DNA of 9,845 nt from Thermoplasmata archaeon (GCA_021797055.1 JAKAAI010000065.1:1-9845), one strand, 5' to 3'; counted from the first letter of the stretch, positions 1-7,481 are shown. Translations and numbers: made by a program. The notes: generated from the sequence alone by a model not told the origin.

Positions 1-30
1 CTTTCAATCCTAACTGGTTAAACTGCAATC
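1..30 (-). CRISPR. Leader-proximal CRISPR repeat (array continues off the left edge)
   Basis: Only one copy is visible, so the call rests on sequence character and position. Read on the minus strand the segment ends in GGATTGAAAG. Its last eight bases, ATTGAAAG, match the well-known 5' handle left on crRNAs by Cas6 cleavage in many archaea. It lies about 110 bases downstream of cas2 in the expected place for the first repeat. A length of about 30 bases (starting GATTGCAG on the minus strand) is inferred and the 5' boundary could be off by a few bases. The inner TAACCAGTTA could form at most a tiny 4-bp stem, so the repeat is essentially unstructured. No spacer is visible. Confidence 0.66.
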
Positions 31-141
31 CGTTTTTTACTGGATTTCTGCATTACCCCTGCGAATGATTTATGTAAGCTTTAACGTTAAACCTGCAAAT
101 TTGTCTTATTACTTTTTAAATATGGGACTGAATTGGGGATT
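31..141 (-). promoter_or_regulatory. CRISPR leader between cas2 and the first repeat
   Basis: This AT-rich stretch of about 110 bases has no convincing gene and separates the cas2 stop from the putative first repeat, so by position it is the array leader. On the minus strand it contains a TTTAAAAAG run (about 121-113) preceded by a purine/AT stretch that could serve as a TATA element for pre-crRNA transcription. It also holds a perfect 12-base palindrome, TTTAACGTTAAA, at 80-91, and several copies of a CTGCAAT-like motif (plus-strand starts at 48, 59 and 93, plus one inside the repeat at 23). The segment 85-100 closely resembles part of the repeat. Function is inferred from location; promoter strength and exact transcription start cannot be read here. 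Confidence 0.55.
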
Positions 142-414
142 TCAGATGAAGAGGGAATCATCTTCGCCAAACCCTTTTGGAGTTCCTATATCTTCACGTA
201 GGAGGAATTTGCTGGATCTGGATTTGAATATTATGACATGGTCCTGTGTTTTGTCCAATATCTTATCCAATCTGTCTCTTAATTCCCTATACTGTGAATC
301 AGTTAAATCACCTGAGACCACCGAATTTTGATCCCATTTGAGAAACACGCGAAGCAGTTTCTTTACATGATTGACTCTTGCTTCATTCACATCATATGTA
401 ACAATATAGAACAT
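142..414 (-). CDS. cas2: CRISPR-associated endoribonuclease/integrase subunit Cas2
   Basis: Cas2 is the small dimeric ferredoxin-fold protein that bridges two Cas1 dimers in the spacer-integration complex. The 90-residue product opens with MFYIVTYDVNEARV, the family's first beta strand; Asp8 is the conserved metal-site aspartate. The later WDQNSVVSGDLT segment corresponds to the usual wvQnSvFeGeLt. Length is normal for the family. I place the start at the ATG at 414, two bases after the cas1 TAG, because the protein then begins exactly at the first strand. A GTG at 423, overlapping the cas1 stop, would add only three residues. A GGTGGT just upstream may aid ribosome binding, but coupling to cas1 is more likely. 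The gene is the last of the cas operon and directly precedes the leader. Confidence 0.93.
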   Translation of the reverse strand: MFYIVTYDVNEARVNHVKKLLRVFLKWDQNSVVSGDLTDSQYRELRDRLDKILDKTQDHVIIFKSRSSKFLLREDIGTPKGFGEDDSLFI

Positions 415-416
415 AG

Positions 417-1409
417 CTACCACCAGGCAATCAAAGGATGGTACAGTTCGCCAAGCGTGATGTCGTTAAGGACTTTATAGCATTCCAGTCTTATCAATCT
501 TCTGTAGGTAACTTTCCTTTTCAGACCCCTATGCGTTATTGTATCCTCCATTTTTTCCTGAAAAGTTTTAAGGACTAGTCTCCGGCCTTTTTCAGATAAT
601 ACGGTCCCTTGCAAATCATTATCAAAGTGAGTTGCATCCAATTGCCCTCTGTTACTTAACTTCAGGAAAATTCTGTCAGTAATTGCTGGTTTGAATATTT
701 CAGCCAAGTCCAGAGATAGACTAAACCTTCTTTCACCGGGCTCGTGAAGGAAGCTGAGGGTAGGATCGAGCTGCGTATGATAAATCTCAGTCAGACATGC
801 TGTGTATGAGAGGCTATTACAGAAGCTCATAAGTGAATTCCCTGCATTCCCAGGAGGATTATACTTTCTCGCGCCCAGCATTAGCCAATCTGGCAAGATT
901 TCGTCTAATGCTGAGTAATAGAGTCTCCTTATGTTTCCCTCTATACCCATTAAAGCTGGAATTGAGGGAGAGCTTGAAGGAATGTTATCCAGGTAATTCC
1001 TGATTTCATCTATCCTTTTCGTTAGATCTATGTCTTTTCTCCCCTGACTTTTTATGACGTTAATAATGTTCATTGCGGCTCCAATTACAAAAGACGAGGC
1101 AAGCCTGAATCTAACTTCCGGATCAAGATAGGCTTTCGCCTGAGAAATGATAATTTGTCCGGCTACATCCTTCTTTCGAGGCCAAAGCGAGGCTTCGTAA
1201 TAGCCATAGTGGTTGAAGAAATGTATTGGAATCTCTTTCTGTGCCAAAAAGTGAATTACCCCGCTGGTAATGGTTATATGCGATACACAATAGATCTCAC
1301 TTACCTGTTCGATGGGTATTGGAAATTTCTGAACCTCGTTCTCGAAGTATACTGTATTCTCGTTCCTTTCAAGTTTTCCATCTTTCGTCAGGTACAGCGG
1401 TTCACTCAG
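417..1409 (-). CDS. cas1: CRISPR integrase Cas1, probable CTG start
   Basis: Cas1 is the metal-dependent integrase that inserts new spacers at the leader-repeat junction. From the CTG at 1409 the protein has 330 residues, the usual length. The N-terminal beta domain includes PLYLTKDGKLERNENTVYF (residues 4-22). The catalytic alpha domain carries Glu157 (MGIEGNIRRLYY), His222 (LSFLHEPGERR) and Asp234/Glu237 (LSLDLAEIFKP), the expected active-site set. The first ATG/GTG/TTG codon in frame is the TTG at 1247, which would delete the whole beta domain, so it cannot be the true start. The codon directly after the cas4 TGA is CTG, with AAGAGGTG at 1423-1416 and a 6-base spacer. I therefore infer CTG initiation. 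TGA readthrough giving a Cas4-Cas1 fusion is the alternative, because both genes share one frame. The identity is certain; the start is inferred. Confidence 0.93.
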   Translation of the reverse strand: MSEPLYLTKDGKLERNENTVYFENEVQKFPIPIEQVSEIYCVSHITITSGVIHFLAQKEIPIHFFNHYGYYEASLWPRKKDVAGQIIISQAKAYLDPEVRFRLASSFVIGAAMNIINVIKSQGRKDIDLTKRIDEIRNYLDNIPSSSPSIPALMGIEGNIRRLYYSALDEILPDWLMLGARKYNPPGNAGNSLMSFCNSLSYTACLTEIYHTQLDPTLSFLHEPGERRFSLSLDLAEIFKPAITDRIFLKLSNRGQLDATHFDNDLQGTVLSEKGRRLVLKTFQEKMEDTITHRGLKRKVTYRRLIRLECYKVLNDITLGELYHPLIAWW

Positions 1410-1423
1410 TCAAAACACCTCTT
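1410..1423 (-). promoter_or_regulatory. Shine-Dalgarno deciding the CTG start of cas1
   Basis: AAGAGGTG at 1423-1416 lies inside the last codons of cas4, six bases before the CTG at 1409. GAGGTG is complementary to the archaeal 16S 3' end, and the spacing equals that of good sites elsewhere in this operon. Together with the lack of any ATG/GTG/TTG before the conserved Cas1 N-terminus, it argues for CTG initiation. Confidence 0.6.
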
Positions 1424-1928
1424 GATTGGAATAGCATAATTCGTAATACGCACACCCCTTACACTTTGTTCTCTCCAGCCTTTTGGGACAATTACCGTTT
1501 AAAACAGAAATAATGCTTCCAATGGTTTCCATCAGTTCGATCCGTATATCTTCCAACGTGACCTTAACTGTTTCTCTCGTTTCTGGATAGTTAAGTATTC
1601 CCACGGCTCTTATTCCAGCCTGTTCCAGTTTTAGGAGATAGAAGCCAAGTTGAAGCTTGTGCTCATTTTTCAGTCCCTTGCTCGACTTGACCTCGTGAAT
1701 TTCAACATATCCTTCTTTCCTAACAACAAAATCTGTTTTAATGTTCTGACTGACGAAATTCACTTCGGCACTCCTTAAAAAGGTATTTTCATCTATCCAT
1801 TTTCCCCTTCTTACCAGATCGGATCCACCTTCCATTCTGAAACCTCTGGCGAATAGCCATGCCTGTCTTTTGCAGTGTCCGAAGTAGTTAACCAAAGTAC
1901 CCGTCAGATTATCATATGAAAAATGCAT
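1410..1928 (-). CDS. cas4: CRISPR-associated exonuclease Cas4
   Basis: Cas4 is an Fe-S cluster RecB-family nuclease that trims prespacers and helps choose PAM-flanked ends for Cas1-Cas2. The 172-residue product shows the full set of motifs: Cys19 (GHCKRQAW) plus Cys156, Cys159 and Cys165 (KCKGCAYYELC) for the 4Fe-4S cluster; Asp66 (KTDFVV), Glu79-Val-Lys81 (IHEVKSS) and Gln93/Tyr97 (LQLGFY) for the nuclease core. An extra Cys147 precedes the C-terminal cluster. The start at 1928 is chosen because GGAGGA lies five bases upstream and MHFSYDNLTGTLV matches the usual opening. A start at 1991 would add 21 residues that only reflect cas3 coding in another frame. The gene overlaps the cas3 end by 17 bases, and cas1 follows in the same frame directly after its TGA. 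Confidence 0.93.
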   Translation of the reverse strand: MHFSYDNLTGTLVNYFGHCKRQAWLFARGFRMEGGSDLVRRGKWIDENTFLRSAEVNFVSQNIKTDFVVRKEGYVEIHEVKSSKGLKNEHKLQLGFYLLKLEQAGIRAVGILNYPETRETVKVTLEDIRIELMETIGSIISVLNGNCPKRLERTKCKGCAYYELCYSNQEVF

Positions 1929-4176
1929 CTCTATCCTCCGCACCTTCAGGCTGTTGAAGCCCAGTATCCCTGCTATAACGTAGGTTAACAACAGGAAACC
2001 TGCCTTTGAAATCTATATATCTTGCAAAGGATTTTAGAGGCAACCTGAGCGTATATTCCCTCCAGTTGCTGCTCATTGCTTCTTTCAAAAACTCAACCGG
2101 CACAACGTCAATGGAAACATATTTTGATTCTCTGGTTTTTATTGGCAGATCTGCTTCTCTTATTGGTAACGAATGAAGACCATCCCCATGTTTCCTTCCA
2201 TCGCCATTTCCTCCAAAACTCTCACATTCCACAACTAACTGGTGAATCTTGTCATATGTACGAATAAGGTCATCATTTTCCTCATTTGCAGGATATACAT
2301 AGTCTAGAGACTTCTGAATAGATAAGTCATCCGCATTAAGCCTCTCAAGGATCTCTCTAGTTCTGTCAAGATGCGGTTTTCCATAGATGAGTTCACTAAT
2401 TTCAAGATTGTTTCCAAGAGGTTCAAATACAAAGATCTCTGAATTTCTATCAGGATCTCTGATCCTGTTGACTCGACCAGCTCTCTGTATTATGGAATCG
2501 ACCGGGCTAATCTCTGTAACAAGGACATCATAATCAATGTCCATTCCAGCTTCTACCACTTGAGTGGATACAAGAATTCTCCCCTTGGGGCCCAATGACT
2601 TGGCCCACCTGATTATTTCCCTTCTGTCGAACTGAAGAAATCTAGAGTGGAGGCATCGGACGTTGGTCCCCATTTCCTTCAGGATACCATATAAATCAAT
2701 GCATTCCTTAACGTTATTGACAACAATCAGGATATTATTGTCTTTGCCCATTTTTCCTATCGTGTCAAGGTCAATCTTTTCCATTCGGTTAATTTTCCAA
2801 GGCGCCTTCTGCTTCAATCCTGAGACTCTTGCAATGTCGAATGTTTCATCAGAAATTGCTGAGATTGCACCGGGGAACCATGATGGGAGTGTGGCAGTCA
2901 TCATAAGTATGGGCATTTTGAAAGTTCTTGTTTGCTTTATGAGCTCCGCTACCAGGCTCAAGGTCACTTTGTCGTATGAATGTATTTCATCAATTATTAG
3001 GCTTCCATGTGCAAGTGAGAAATTTACAGCGTCCCATCTTCCTATGTTAAAGAGGCTGAAAAGTATCTGATCAATTGTTGTAACCATCACTGGGCGATGA
3101 AAATAGCGATCGAATTCGTGGGAATCAGGGTCCTCTGTATCATTTGATCTGACTGTGTAATCAGACGCCCCATGAAGTATGCCGGTGACATTGGGAAAAT
3201 ACCCTTCCGTGTTTTCATCACCCTGAAACCTATAATAGATATCATCCACTAAAGCTCGAGTTGGGAGTGAGAAAAGAGCCCTCTGTTTCTTCTGGAGGGA
3301 AGCCCATCTGATTGCTGCCTCTGTCTTTCCGCTTCCGGTAGGTGCCAGCAGTATTGCTTTAGTACCCAAACCTGAAACCGCCTCCTGTACATTTTTTCGT
3401 AATATAGTAGCCGATGATTTTTTCTTTTTGAGCACACCCTCTACCATGGTCCACGGATTAACGATTGATGTAATCCCCATATTAGCTCCGGATGCACTCC
3501 AGTCAGAAAGATGAAGATACTGCTTCAATAGTGGAAAGACCCATCTTCTTTTGATCATTAAATCATAATCATTTACCTCTGTTAACAGAAAATCAAAGTA
3601 AAATGACCTGAGCAATGATGTTTTTATAGGTAGCTTGAGCTCATTTAACCCATTTTGTGAGGGTCTCAAACTATCTAGTCCATCATCAAATCCTACATAT
3701 TCATCTAAACCCTGGAGAATGATCTCATTCTGTCTGTCGAACAAGCGTTTCTCTGGCATAACAAGTGAACCGTGATGATGCATGGCAGCAATTGCACACA
3801 AATTCACACGATCACTACCAAGCAAGTTCCAGAGTCTACTGTTTGTGAAATAGAGTATGGAAATAAAATTATGGGGCACATCCTTAGGGACGCCATGTAA
3901 TTCTTTCCCTGAGTTGCTGTAAACATCCCATATCTTCTTCTGAAACCTCGTGTTAAGTTTGCCAAAATCGTGATTAGACACTAAAAATGCTATCTGCTGC
4001 CAAAACTCATCAGTATTGATACCAAAATACCTTAGGAATTCTTCAGTCCCACTCCCAAGGCTTAACCGAAATTGGTTGAGCTTTTCCAGACACTCAAAAC
4101 GGTGATCTTTCAGTGTCTGGCCATTTCCCTTAGCTAAGACAATTTCTTCAGAGAGCATAGAAGGTATATTCCCCAT
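1912..4176 (-). CDS. cas3: CRISPR effector nuclease-helicase Cas3 (HD + SF2 helicase)
   Basis: Cas3 is recruited by target-bound Cascade and unwinds and degrades the invading DNA. This single 754-residue chain has the N-terminal HD nuclease with His25, His69-Asp70 (NHDFGK), His102, His133-135 (MHHHGS) and Asp225 (LSDWSAS). The superfamily 2 helicase follows: Walker A APTGSGKT (278-285), DEIH (396-399), TAT motif III (427-429), and QRAGRVNR motif VI (563-570). The order HD-helicase and the length are usual for type I-B. No catalytic residue appears lost, so the enzyme should be active. The start at 4176 overlaps cas5 by 29 bases and has GGAAGGGG about ten bases upstream. An ATG at 4158 would shorten the protein by six residues and cannot be excluded. 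Confidence 0.96.
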   Translation of the reverse strand: MGNIPSMLSEEIVLAKGNGQTLKDHRFECLEKLNQFRLSLGSGTEEFLRYFGINTDEFWQQIAFLVSNHDFGKLNTRFQKKIWDVYSNSGKELHGVPKDVPHNFISILYFTNSRLWNLLGSDRVNLCAIAAMHHHGSLVMPEKRLFDRQNEIILQGLDEYVGFDDGLDSLRPSQNGLNELKLPIKTSLLRSFYFDFLLTEVNDYDLMIKRRWVFPLLKQYLHLSDWSASGANMGITSIVNPWTMVEGVLKKKKSSATILRKNVQEAVSGLGTKAILLAPTGSGKTEAAIRWASLQKKQRALFSLPTRALVDDIYYRFQGDENTEGYFPNVTGILHGASDYTVRSNDTEDPDSHEFDRYFHRPVMVTTIDQILFSLFNIGRWDAVNFSLAHGSLIIDEIHSYDKVTLSLVAELIKQTRTFKMPILMMTATLPSWFPGAISAISDETFDIARVSGLKQKAPWKINRMEKIDLDTIGKMGKDNNILIVVNNVKECIDLYGILKEMGTNVRCLHSRFLQFDRREIIRWAKSLGPKGRILVSTQVVEAGMDIDYDVLVTEISPVDSIIQRAGRVNRIRDPDRNSEIFVFEPLGNNLEISELIYGKPHLDRTREILERLNADDLSIQKSLDYVYPANEENDDLIRTYDKIHQLVVECESFGGNGDGRKHGDGLHSLPIREADLPIKTRESKYVSIDVVPVEFLKEAMSSNWREYTLRLPLKSFARYIDFKGRFPVVNLRYSRDTGLQQPEGAEDRDAFFI

Positions 4177-4846
4177 CAGATAGGGCCCCTTCCTTTCTGG
4201 TTCTTATTCTGTAACGTTCGATGAATGTATAATTCCTGAAATCAACAGGGGTCCTTGAATTATCTTTTTCTATTTTAAAAGCCCTCGGCAGTGGCATTGA
4301 TACAAGTGGTATCAGAATGTCGCTTGAATTTAGAATCTCGTCCTCTTTCGGATCCAGCTTGAAAGGCACAACCGTATCCGAGATAACAGGGTCTTTAGCA
4401 GTTTCAAGAGATACTTTATCAACGTGGTCTATTCTTATGATTTCATCGTCACGTCCAAGGGAAAGTGCAAATTTAGGGGAGATAAAGGCTTGAAACGCTT
4501 CGTCCAGTAGATCCTTGGTTGATGGTATCACCCATATTACAAAATGGTTATCATATAAATTTTCTCTGTAAAGCAGGGAAAGCGGTTCTTTTATTTCTCC
4601 ACCATATTTATATTTTGTAATGTGCGTTAGATCCTGATACATAGCATTGTGTGATCCTACCACGGCCACTTTGAACTTGTAATAATAATCTTCCATCTCA
4701 CTCCTGCCTGTTCCCATAGCGGAACCAACAAGGCCTATTAGATTTGTAGGAGTTGGCAACGGAAGAGTATCGTGCACGGAGTGTGACAGAGGTGTTCTGA
4801 AACCATTAGTCAGTCCGTAGCATATGATCCTGACGGCTTCGGTCAT
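4148..4846 (-). CDS. cas5: Cascade subunit Cas5 (type I-B, Cas5t-like)
   Basis: Cas5 caps the 5' handle of the crRNA at the foot of the Cascade backbone, contacting Cas8 and the first Cas7. The 232-residue product has the Cas5 N-terminal signature: an RRM-like first strand (VRIICYGL) followed by FRTPLSHSVHDTLPLPTPTN and then LIGLVGSAMG (about residues 17-46), where families usually show a T-x-P-x-P-P-P segment then iiGllgaa. Its ATG overlaps the cas7 stop in an ATGA arrangement, indicating translational coupling, and there is no strong Shine-Dalgarno of its own. Its 3' end overlaps cas3. Assignment to the I-B Tneap group comes from the Cst1 and Cst2 neighbours more than from Cas5 itself. Confidence 0.88.
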   Translation of the reverse strand: MTEAVRIICYGLTNGFRTPLSHSVHDTLPLPTPTNLIGLVGSAMGTGRSEMEDYYYKFKVAVVGSHNAMYQDLTHITKYKYGGEIKEPLSLLYRENLYDNHFVIWVIPSTKDLLDEAFQAFISPKFALSLGRDDEIIRIDHVDKVSLETAKDPVISDTVVPFKLDPKEDEILNSSDILIPLVSMPLPRAFKIEKDNSRTPVDFRNYTFIERYRIRTRKEGALSDGEYTFYAL

Positions 4847-5727
4847 GAAAATGCCTGTACATCTAAACTGTCCATTATTTCCGTGAAGGCGAGCCTTGGG
4901 GATTTGCCAAAAGCACTGGATTTCACTGCAGAGCCGTCAGTGCCAATCTCTGACCTCACAAGTATCTCCTTGTTTTCCTCAAGCGTCCTTGTGAGGGTTG
5001 CATCGCTGAGTTTGCCGTCCTCGTCCACCTTAAGCTTTCCCATCCATATTGGATTTTTTACCTTTTGGGTTGAAATGGCTACAGCAACTGGAGCACTGCT
5101 TGCGAGTAGCCTAGATTGCTTTCCTCCTCCCCACAGATATAAGAATGATTCCAGTACCCCCCTCAGTCTTGACAGTCTGTCTCTAGGTTCGATTGACCAG
5201 TCCTGAAAGTTGGCCCCTTTCTTTATTTCTTGAACACCATTCCCAATTCTGTCCAGTTCTATTAGCACGCTATATGCGTACCAGTTTGATGATATCTCCG
5301 TCTCATACATCCTGTGATCCTGATGGATATCGCTGTTATTCTGTATCCCCAGGTCTCTATCAAAGGTATAGGGAAACAGACCCACGGCTGGAGAAACCCG
5401 TACAACACTGGTTCTTGATGTCCTTTCCTTAGCATTCATGAAACCAAAAAGGTCATCGTCAACATAGGTAACCGGATCGCATTGTGTTGAAAATGGCGAC
5501 TTACTCTTTCCACTTTCTTCATCCTTTGGTGAAATTGGGAATCCTGCGTCTCTCATTCTCTCCCTTGCCATCCTTCTGATAGCCTGAGCAGATATGTATG
5601 GATATGAATCTCCATTGGGGAACCTAATTTTCTTAATTGTTGATATTATGTCTTCGTTATAGCTAGAGTTAGAGTTTCCCATATCTATTTTTATCAGAGA
5701 CGTAAATGTAAGGCAGTTAACTTTCAT
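4843..5727 (-). CDS. cas7: Cascade backbone subunit Cas7 (Cst2/DevR family)
   Basis: Cas7 polymerises along the crRNA spacer to form the helical Cascade backbone and holds the guide for pairing with target DNA. The 294-residue protein starts with the DevR-type RRM strand (CLTFTSLIKIDMGNS), then continues with DSYPYISAQAIRRMARERMR at about residues 40-59. That segment matches the Cst2/DevR pattern in which a conserved YPYiSaQaiRr region follows the first strand. Length is usual for the family. GGAGGTG lies eight bases before the ATG, one of the clearest ribosome binding sites in the operon, fitting the need for several Cas7 copies per complex. The start overlaps the cas8 stop as ATGA and the end overlaps the cas5 start. 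Confidence 0.9.
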   Translation of the reverse strand: MKVNCLTFTSLIKIDMGNSNSSYNEDIISTIKKIRFPNGDSYPYISAQAIRRMARERMRDAGFPISPKDEESGKSKSPFSTQCDPVTYVDDDLFGFMNAKERTSRTSVVRVSPAVGLFPYTFDRDLGIQNNSDIHQDHRMYETEISSNWYAYSVLIELDRIGNGVQEIKKGANFQDWSIEPRDRLSRLRGVLESFLYLWGGGKQSRLLASSAPVAVAISTQKVKNPIWMGKLKVDEDGKLSDATLTRTLEENKEILVRSEIGTDGSAVKSSAFGKSPRLAFTEIMDSLDVQAFS

Positions 5728-6041
5728 TCTGCTGGCACCTCCATTTGTACTTTTCCATTCATATAGGAATATCTCTGGTTAGCAACGATTGCTATAATAC
5801 TCTTGTACTTACTCCATTCTTTGCCTTCTGAAAGCGCATCTATAAATTCGTTGGATATCCCAGTATTCTTTCCCTTCAAGACATAAAGAAACGTCAATCT
5901 TTCAATGAACGCCCTCAATGACTGGGCATTTCCCACCGATCTGAGCTCGTACAGAAGAGATTTACTGTTATCCTCTTTTGCCAGATCTGCAACTTTCATT
6001 CCTATACTTTTGCATTGGTTTATTATTTCATTCTTCTCCAT
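5724..6041 (-). CDS. cas11: Possible Cas11 small subunit from an internal start in cas8b1
   Basis: An in-frame ATG at codon 481 of cas8b1 lies six bases after GGAGGG (6053-6048), a near-perfect Shine-Dalgarno inside a coding region. Translation there gives 105 residues that end with Cas8 itself. The product is predicted by eye to be almost all helical (for example ELRSVGNAQSLRAFIERLTF), as expected for Cas11, which lines the belly of Cascade in several copies. Separate Cas11 made from internal starts in the cas8 3' end is established for types I-B, I-C and I-D; no separate small-subunit gene is seen in this operon. The signal is strong but expression is inferred. The same ribosome binding site could be chance, since Gly-Gly codons can produce it. 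Confidence 0.6.
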   Translation of the reverse strand: MEKNEIINQCKSIGMKVADLAKEDNSKSLLYELRSVGNAQSLRAFIERLTFLYVLKGKNTGISNEFIDALSEGKEWSKYKSIIAIVANQRYSYMNGKVQMEVPAE

Positions 6042-7481
6042 TTCATTCCCTCCCAAGGCGTATCTTGATAAAATTATTGCGAGCTCTTGAACTCCATATT
6101 TGACCTTCTGCTCGCTTAACAAAGCATCCCATGTATATCTTTCCAGTATTCCTATTGATGGATTCCCGTAAAGGATCGACCTTGAAAACTCCTCCCTTCT
6201 TGCATCTATCCACGAATCACCCTTCTTGTAAATGAGATCAGCCACCAGTGACATAAAGTTATGGCTGCTAATTTTCATGTTAATCGATTCTATTAATTCC
6301 AGAGATTCTGGAGAGCTTTGATATCGCCAGCTTCTCACAAGCTGATCACCAACCAACAGAGTAAAAATCCATGATCTGTAAAGTATTTTTTCATATTCTC
6401 TGTCCGGAATTTCCTTGCCAGATGCCCGTAATATATCTTTTAAAATGGCGCTCTTTGTATATTCCTGGAGTTCAATGTTGTCCTTTACTCTGGACACCAT
6501 ATCCCTAATACCCTCCCTGATGGCCACAAACATTGCAAGAACAAGGAAATAGAAACCTGAGTACCTCTGCGGTTTGTCGATAAAATTAGAATACTGGTAA
6601 TTCGACCTGGATATAACAATCCTGTCTGCCCTTTCACTTTCCATCAATTTTTTCTGTAGCTTCTGAATCTGATAGATATCCTCTATTGTCAAGAGAAACT
6701 GAGTGAGTTCCTGCACGTCATTCGATTCCGGAACTGCGAGAAAAGTAGATTTTCTATTGGAAAAATACATAACCCTCATTAAAGCAAAATGGTTGGAGAT
6801 TGAACAGGCTCTGCAGAACCCAATTTTACCCTTGTGATAGCTGAAGAAATTTGAAAAGTTTTCAAGACCAACAGTGCTCGGAAACTGCGTCATCTTTGTT
6901 TCTGTTAAATAATCTTCTGCACCGCATCCAAAGCAAGTTCCTTTTTTCCCTGTTGTGGATATAACATTGAATTCTATGTATCTCTCCTTTGGCCATAGTT
7001 TCGCGTTCTTTAGTCCCTCATAACTCTTTCCGTTAATCGTTCCACTTTTTCTTATTTTTTCAACTTCTTTCTGCAAATTCTCGGGTAGATCTTCGATCTT
7101 TACTTCCTTTGTTCCTGCAGGTTTATAGTTACTTGTGTTTATGCGTACGTGCCCAAGGGTGGCTGGCCTAATTATTGGGGAATCACTTAGGTATGGTTTA
7201 CCTTCAAAATCATACTGGACAAGAAGATCATAGTTTAAACTGACAGAGAGTTTGTTTCTCGTATACCAGTCGGCACAGAACACCAAGAACTCATTTAAAG
7301 TATCCTCCTTTTCAGCCTGAATGAAAAGGTTATTCCGATTCCATTGTACTCCCATTGAAACTGCCGTTTTTTGAATTTCATTTTCAGAATCTTCGGGAGA
7401 ATCAATAAGCCTAAAAAACTCAGCGGTTCCAAGTTTTGTCCATGAAGGGACATCATTGCTGAATTTAATTTGAAAGCTCAT
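5724..7481 (-). CDS. cas8b: Cascade large subunit Cas8b1 (Cst1-like)
   Basis: Cas8 recognises the PAM and starts strand separation, and recruits Cas3. The 585-residue product fits the Cst1/Cas8b1 family by position, length and a split zinc-finger: Cys183-x2-Cys186 (CFGCG) and Cys223-x2-Cys226 (CRAC) about 37 residues apart, both in the middle third. Sequence divergence in Cas8 is high, so the call leans on this zinc site plus the Cst2-type Cas7 next door. The C-terminal 105 residues are helix-rich and begin right after a Gly-Gly that also encodes a GGAGGG sequence ahead of an in-frame ATG, listed separately as a possible Cas11. The ATG at 7481 overlaps the cas6 TAA by one base. It could alternatively be named Cas8a1 under older schemes. 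Confidence 0.85.
   Translation of the reverse strand: MSFQIKFSNDVPSWTKLGTAEFFRLIDSPEDSENEIQKTAVSMGVQWNRNNLFIQAEKEDTLNEFLVFCADWYTRNKLSVSLNYDLLVQYDFEGKPYLSDSPIIRPATLGHVRINTSNYKPAGTKEVKIEDLPENLQKEVEKIRKSGTINGKSYEGLKNAKLWPKERYIEFNVISTTGKKGTCFGCGAEDYLTETKMTQFPSTVGLENFSNFFSYHKGKIGFCRACSISNHFALMRVMYFSNRKSTFLAVPESNDVQELTQFLLTIEDIYQIQKLQKKLMESERADRIVISRSNYQYSNFIDKPQRYSGFYFLVLAMFVAIREGIRDMVSRVKDNIELQEYTKSAILKDILRASGKEIPDREYEKILYRSWIFTLLVGDQLVRSWRYQSSPESLELIESINMKISSHNFMSLVADLIYKKGDSWIDARREEFSRSILYGNPSIGILERYTWDALLSEQKVKYGVQELAIILSRYALGGNEMEKNEIINQCKSIGMKVADLAKEDNSKSLLYELRSVGNAQSLRAFIERLTFLYVLKGKNTGISNEFIDALSEGKEWSKYKSIIAIVANQRYSYMNGKVQMEVPAE
6042..6053 (-). promoter_or_regulatory. Internal Shine-Dalgarno within cas8b1
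   Basis: GGAGGG followed by the six-base spacer AATGAA and ATG, in frame, inside cas8b1. The match and spacing are as good as those in front of cas4 and cas7. It is the key evidence for a separately translated Cas11. Confidence 0.6.

Noticed and set aside
1245..1247. TTG at 1247 as the start of cas1 (276 residues)
   Set aside because: It would remove the N-terminal beta domain, whose conserved residues are clearly encoded upstream without a stop down to the cas4 TGA.
1410..1412. TGA between cas4 and cas1 as selenocysteine
   Set aside because: Neither Cas4 nor Cas1 has a known redox site there, cas4 is already complete at its last cysteine, and no SECIS-like hairpin is evident.
1155..1513. 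Plus-strand open frames opposite the cas4/cas1 junction
   Set aside because: They are antisense to well-supported cas genes and have no recognisable motif or ribosome binding site.
1929..1991. Longer cas4 starting at 1991
   Set aside because: The extra 21 residues lie in the cas3 coding region and do not resemble Cas4; GGAGGA sits right before the ATG at 1928.
2663..3070. 135-codon plus-strand frame opposite cas3
   Set aside because: It is antisense to the helicase motifs of cas3; its length follows from the codon bias of that gene.
4883..5432. Two plus-strand frames opposite cas7
   Set aside because: Serine/leucine-rich antisense shadows with no family resemblance.
5724..7481. Calling the large subunit Cas10 or a type III effector
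   Set aside because: There is no GGDD motif or palm domain; the neighbouring Cas3 and Cst2-type Cas7 fix the system as type I-B.
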